From Actinomycetes bacterium (lineage in GTDB: Bacteria; Actinomycetota; Acidimicrobiia; Acidimicrobiales; Acidimicrobiaceae), in NCBI GenBank assembly GCA_021785315.1, contig JAJYFX010000155.1, positions 1-5,554 of the forward strand: 5,554 bases of DNA, in the 5' to 3' direction. The notes beneath the pieces are model-generated. The model saw only the letters and a program-made list of their open reading frames with translations, ran no database searches and was not told the DNA's origin. This document shows positions 4,599-5,554 of this stretch, one piece after another. Numbering within the stretch: position 1 is the stretch's first letter; each line of letters opens with the position of its first letter. The position numbers and the translations under genes were made by a program.

Positions 4599-5554
4599 CT
4601 AGCCGGCAGCTATCGCCGCCAGTGCCCGACGGTCAATCTTGTCGCCGACGATCGGCATCGAACCCAGCACTACAAGCCGCTCCGGGGCCTTATAGTGGGC
4701 GAGACCCTGATCCTCCAGATAACGGCGCAAGGTCTCAAGAGTGGGCGGATCCTGTCCGGGCGCCACAACTAAGCAAGCGCATATCCTCTCGCCCAGCACC
4801 GAATCCGGAACGCCAATTACTGCGACCTGCGCCACGCTGTTATGAGTTCTTAGAAGGGCCTCTATCTCCACTGGACTCACTTTGTCCCCACCGCGCACGA
4901 TCACCTCCTTGAGCCGGCCCACGATAACAAGATTTCCGTCATCGTCGGTCGATGCCAGATCCCCCGTATGGAACCAGCCATCGCGCCAAGCCTGTCTGCC
5001 CTCCTCTCCCAAAAAACCGCTCACAGAGCAGGGCCCGCGGCCAATTAGCTCACCCACCTGCCCAATGGGAACATCACTTCCCTGGTCATCTACGATTCTG
5101 AATTCGGTGTCTCCCTGAGGACGGCCTACAGTGCGGTGGCGCACCGAGGGCGCAGCATCGATATCCGGCGCTGCCCAGCCACCGAAATCGGATCCGCCAT
5201 AGTTGGAAATAACGATGCCCTTGGTCAGCGATTCCAGATCCTGCCCTAAAGTCGGCGGCATTACAGAACCCACTGCATACCAGATTCGCACCGAAGAGGT
5301 GTCGGCCTCGTCGAGTTTTGGCACCAGCATGGCCAGTTGCGCGGGCGTGCCACAGACGATCGTCACGCCCATACTCTGTATCAGATCCATTGCGCCCCTC
5401 GTACCAAATCGCGGCATTGCAATCACATACGAACCAGCTATCGGTGCCGCCAGCCATCCAACCCTGGCCGGCCCTGTTCCAGGAGAGAGAACGAGTATTT
5501 TGTCCCCGGCTGTCAATTTCAGTAGCTGAGCCTGCGCATGAGCCCGCCGGCACG
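4599..5554 (-). CDS. AMP-forming acyl/aryl ligase, C-terminal part
   Basis: ANL-superfamily adenylating enzyme that activates a carboxylic acid with ATP, then usually forms a CoA or carrier-protein thioester. About 317 residues are visible, roughly the last 60% of a typical 530-550 residue protein. The frame is open to the window edge, so the N-terminal start and the ATP-binding P-loop lie outside. Motifs: NYGGSDFG (5204-5181, A5 region), GELIGRGP (about 5054-5031), WFHTGD (4976-4959, A7), GRLKEVIVRGGDKVSPVEIE (4919-4860, A8) and a C-terminal KIDRRAL (4640-4620, A10) with the lysine present. The RRYLEDQGLAHYKAPERL stretch resembles EntE-type 2,3-dihydroxybenzoate-AMP ligases and cyclohexanecarboxylate-type CoA ligases. 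The A10 segment is unusual: MPIVGDK where the family typically has P-x-T-x-x-G-K, one residue shorter and with Asp before the lysine. A TTG at 5516 is in frame but is internal to the domain, not a credible start. The substrate is undetermined. Confidence 0.9.
   Translation of the reverse strand, partial: CRRAHAQAQLLKLTAGDKILVLSPGTGPARVGWLAAPIAGSYVIAMPRFGTRGAMDLIQSMGVTIVCGTPAQLAMLVPKLDEADTSSVRIWYAVGSVMPPTLGQDLESLTKGIVISNYGGSDFGGWAAPDIDAAPSVRHRTVGRPQGDTEFRIVDDQGSDVPIGQVGELIGRGPCSVSGFLGEEGRQAWRDGWFHTGDLASTDDDGNLVIVGRLKEVIVRGGDKVSPVEIEALLRTHNSVAQVAVIGVPDSVLGERICACLVVAPGQDPPTLETLRRYLEDQGLAHYKAPERLVVLGSMPIVGDKIDRRALAAIAAG

Noticed and set aside
5086..5553. 155-residue minus-strand open frame overlapping the ligase
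   Set aside because: Out of frame with the ligase, whose A5-A10 motifs are all in the other frame; no motif in this one.
3198..5554. Siderophore or aryl-acid gene cluster formed by the exporter and the EntE-like ligase
   Set aside because: The genes are convergent, only one biosynthetic-type enzyme is visible and it is partial, and no isochorismate, carrier-protein or peptide-synthetase genes are in view.

Overview
The window reads as ordinary bacterial chromosome of intermediate GC, judged by eye. The best guess for the source is an actinomycete, possibly Acidimicrobiia-like. This rests on three things: a split FGAM synthetase with a separate PurS, a long-form PurC resembling the mycobacterial and yeast enzymes rather than the short E. 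coli form, and a basic small protein that resembles uncharacterised actinobacterial proteins I recall but cannot check. The phylum call is inference.

Layout, left to right. Positions 1-60 hold a candidate promoter and a near-perfect 18-bp palindrome just before a plus-strand gene (61-510) for a 149-residue basic, helical protein of unknown function. Converging on it from the right is a minus-strand purine cluster in the order purC (1528-2406 or 2454), purS (1223-1474) and purQ (557-1222). A 10-bp bulged inverted repeat lies between purC and purS. purQ follows the purS stop codon with no spacer. purL, which often follows purQ, is not here. The purC to marR divergent gap (about 2407-2697) holds candidate control sites. 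To its right, on the plus strand, are a MarR-family regulator (2698-3198) and a 12-helix major facilitator transporter (3198-4481) that overlap by one base (TAATG), so they are probably one operon. After a 117-bp convergent gap, the minus strand carries the C-terminal part of an AMP-forming acyl/aryl ligase (4599-5554), cut by the right edge.

How the genes work together: PurS and PurQ are two of the three subunits of FGAM synthetase (step 4 of IMP synthesis) and PurC performs the later SAICAR step, so the left-centre block is de novo purine synthesis. The marR-MFS pair looks like a ligand-responsive efflux module in which the regulator probably controls its own operon. The EntE-like ligase is convergent with the transporter, and nothing in the sequence ties the two functionally. 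I see no RNA genes, insertion sequences, CRISPR arrays or phage genes. No clearly new system stands out. The items most worth checking are the 61-510 protein with its palindrome, the purC-purS hairpin and the altered A10 motif of the ligase.
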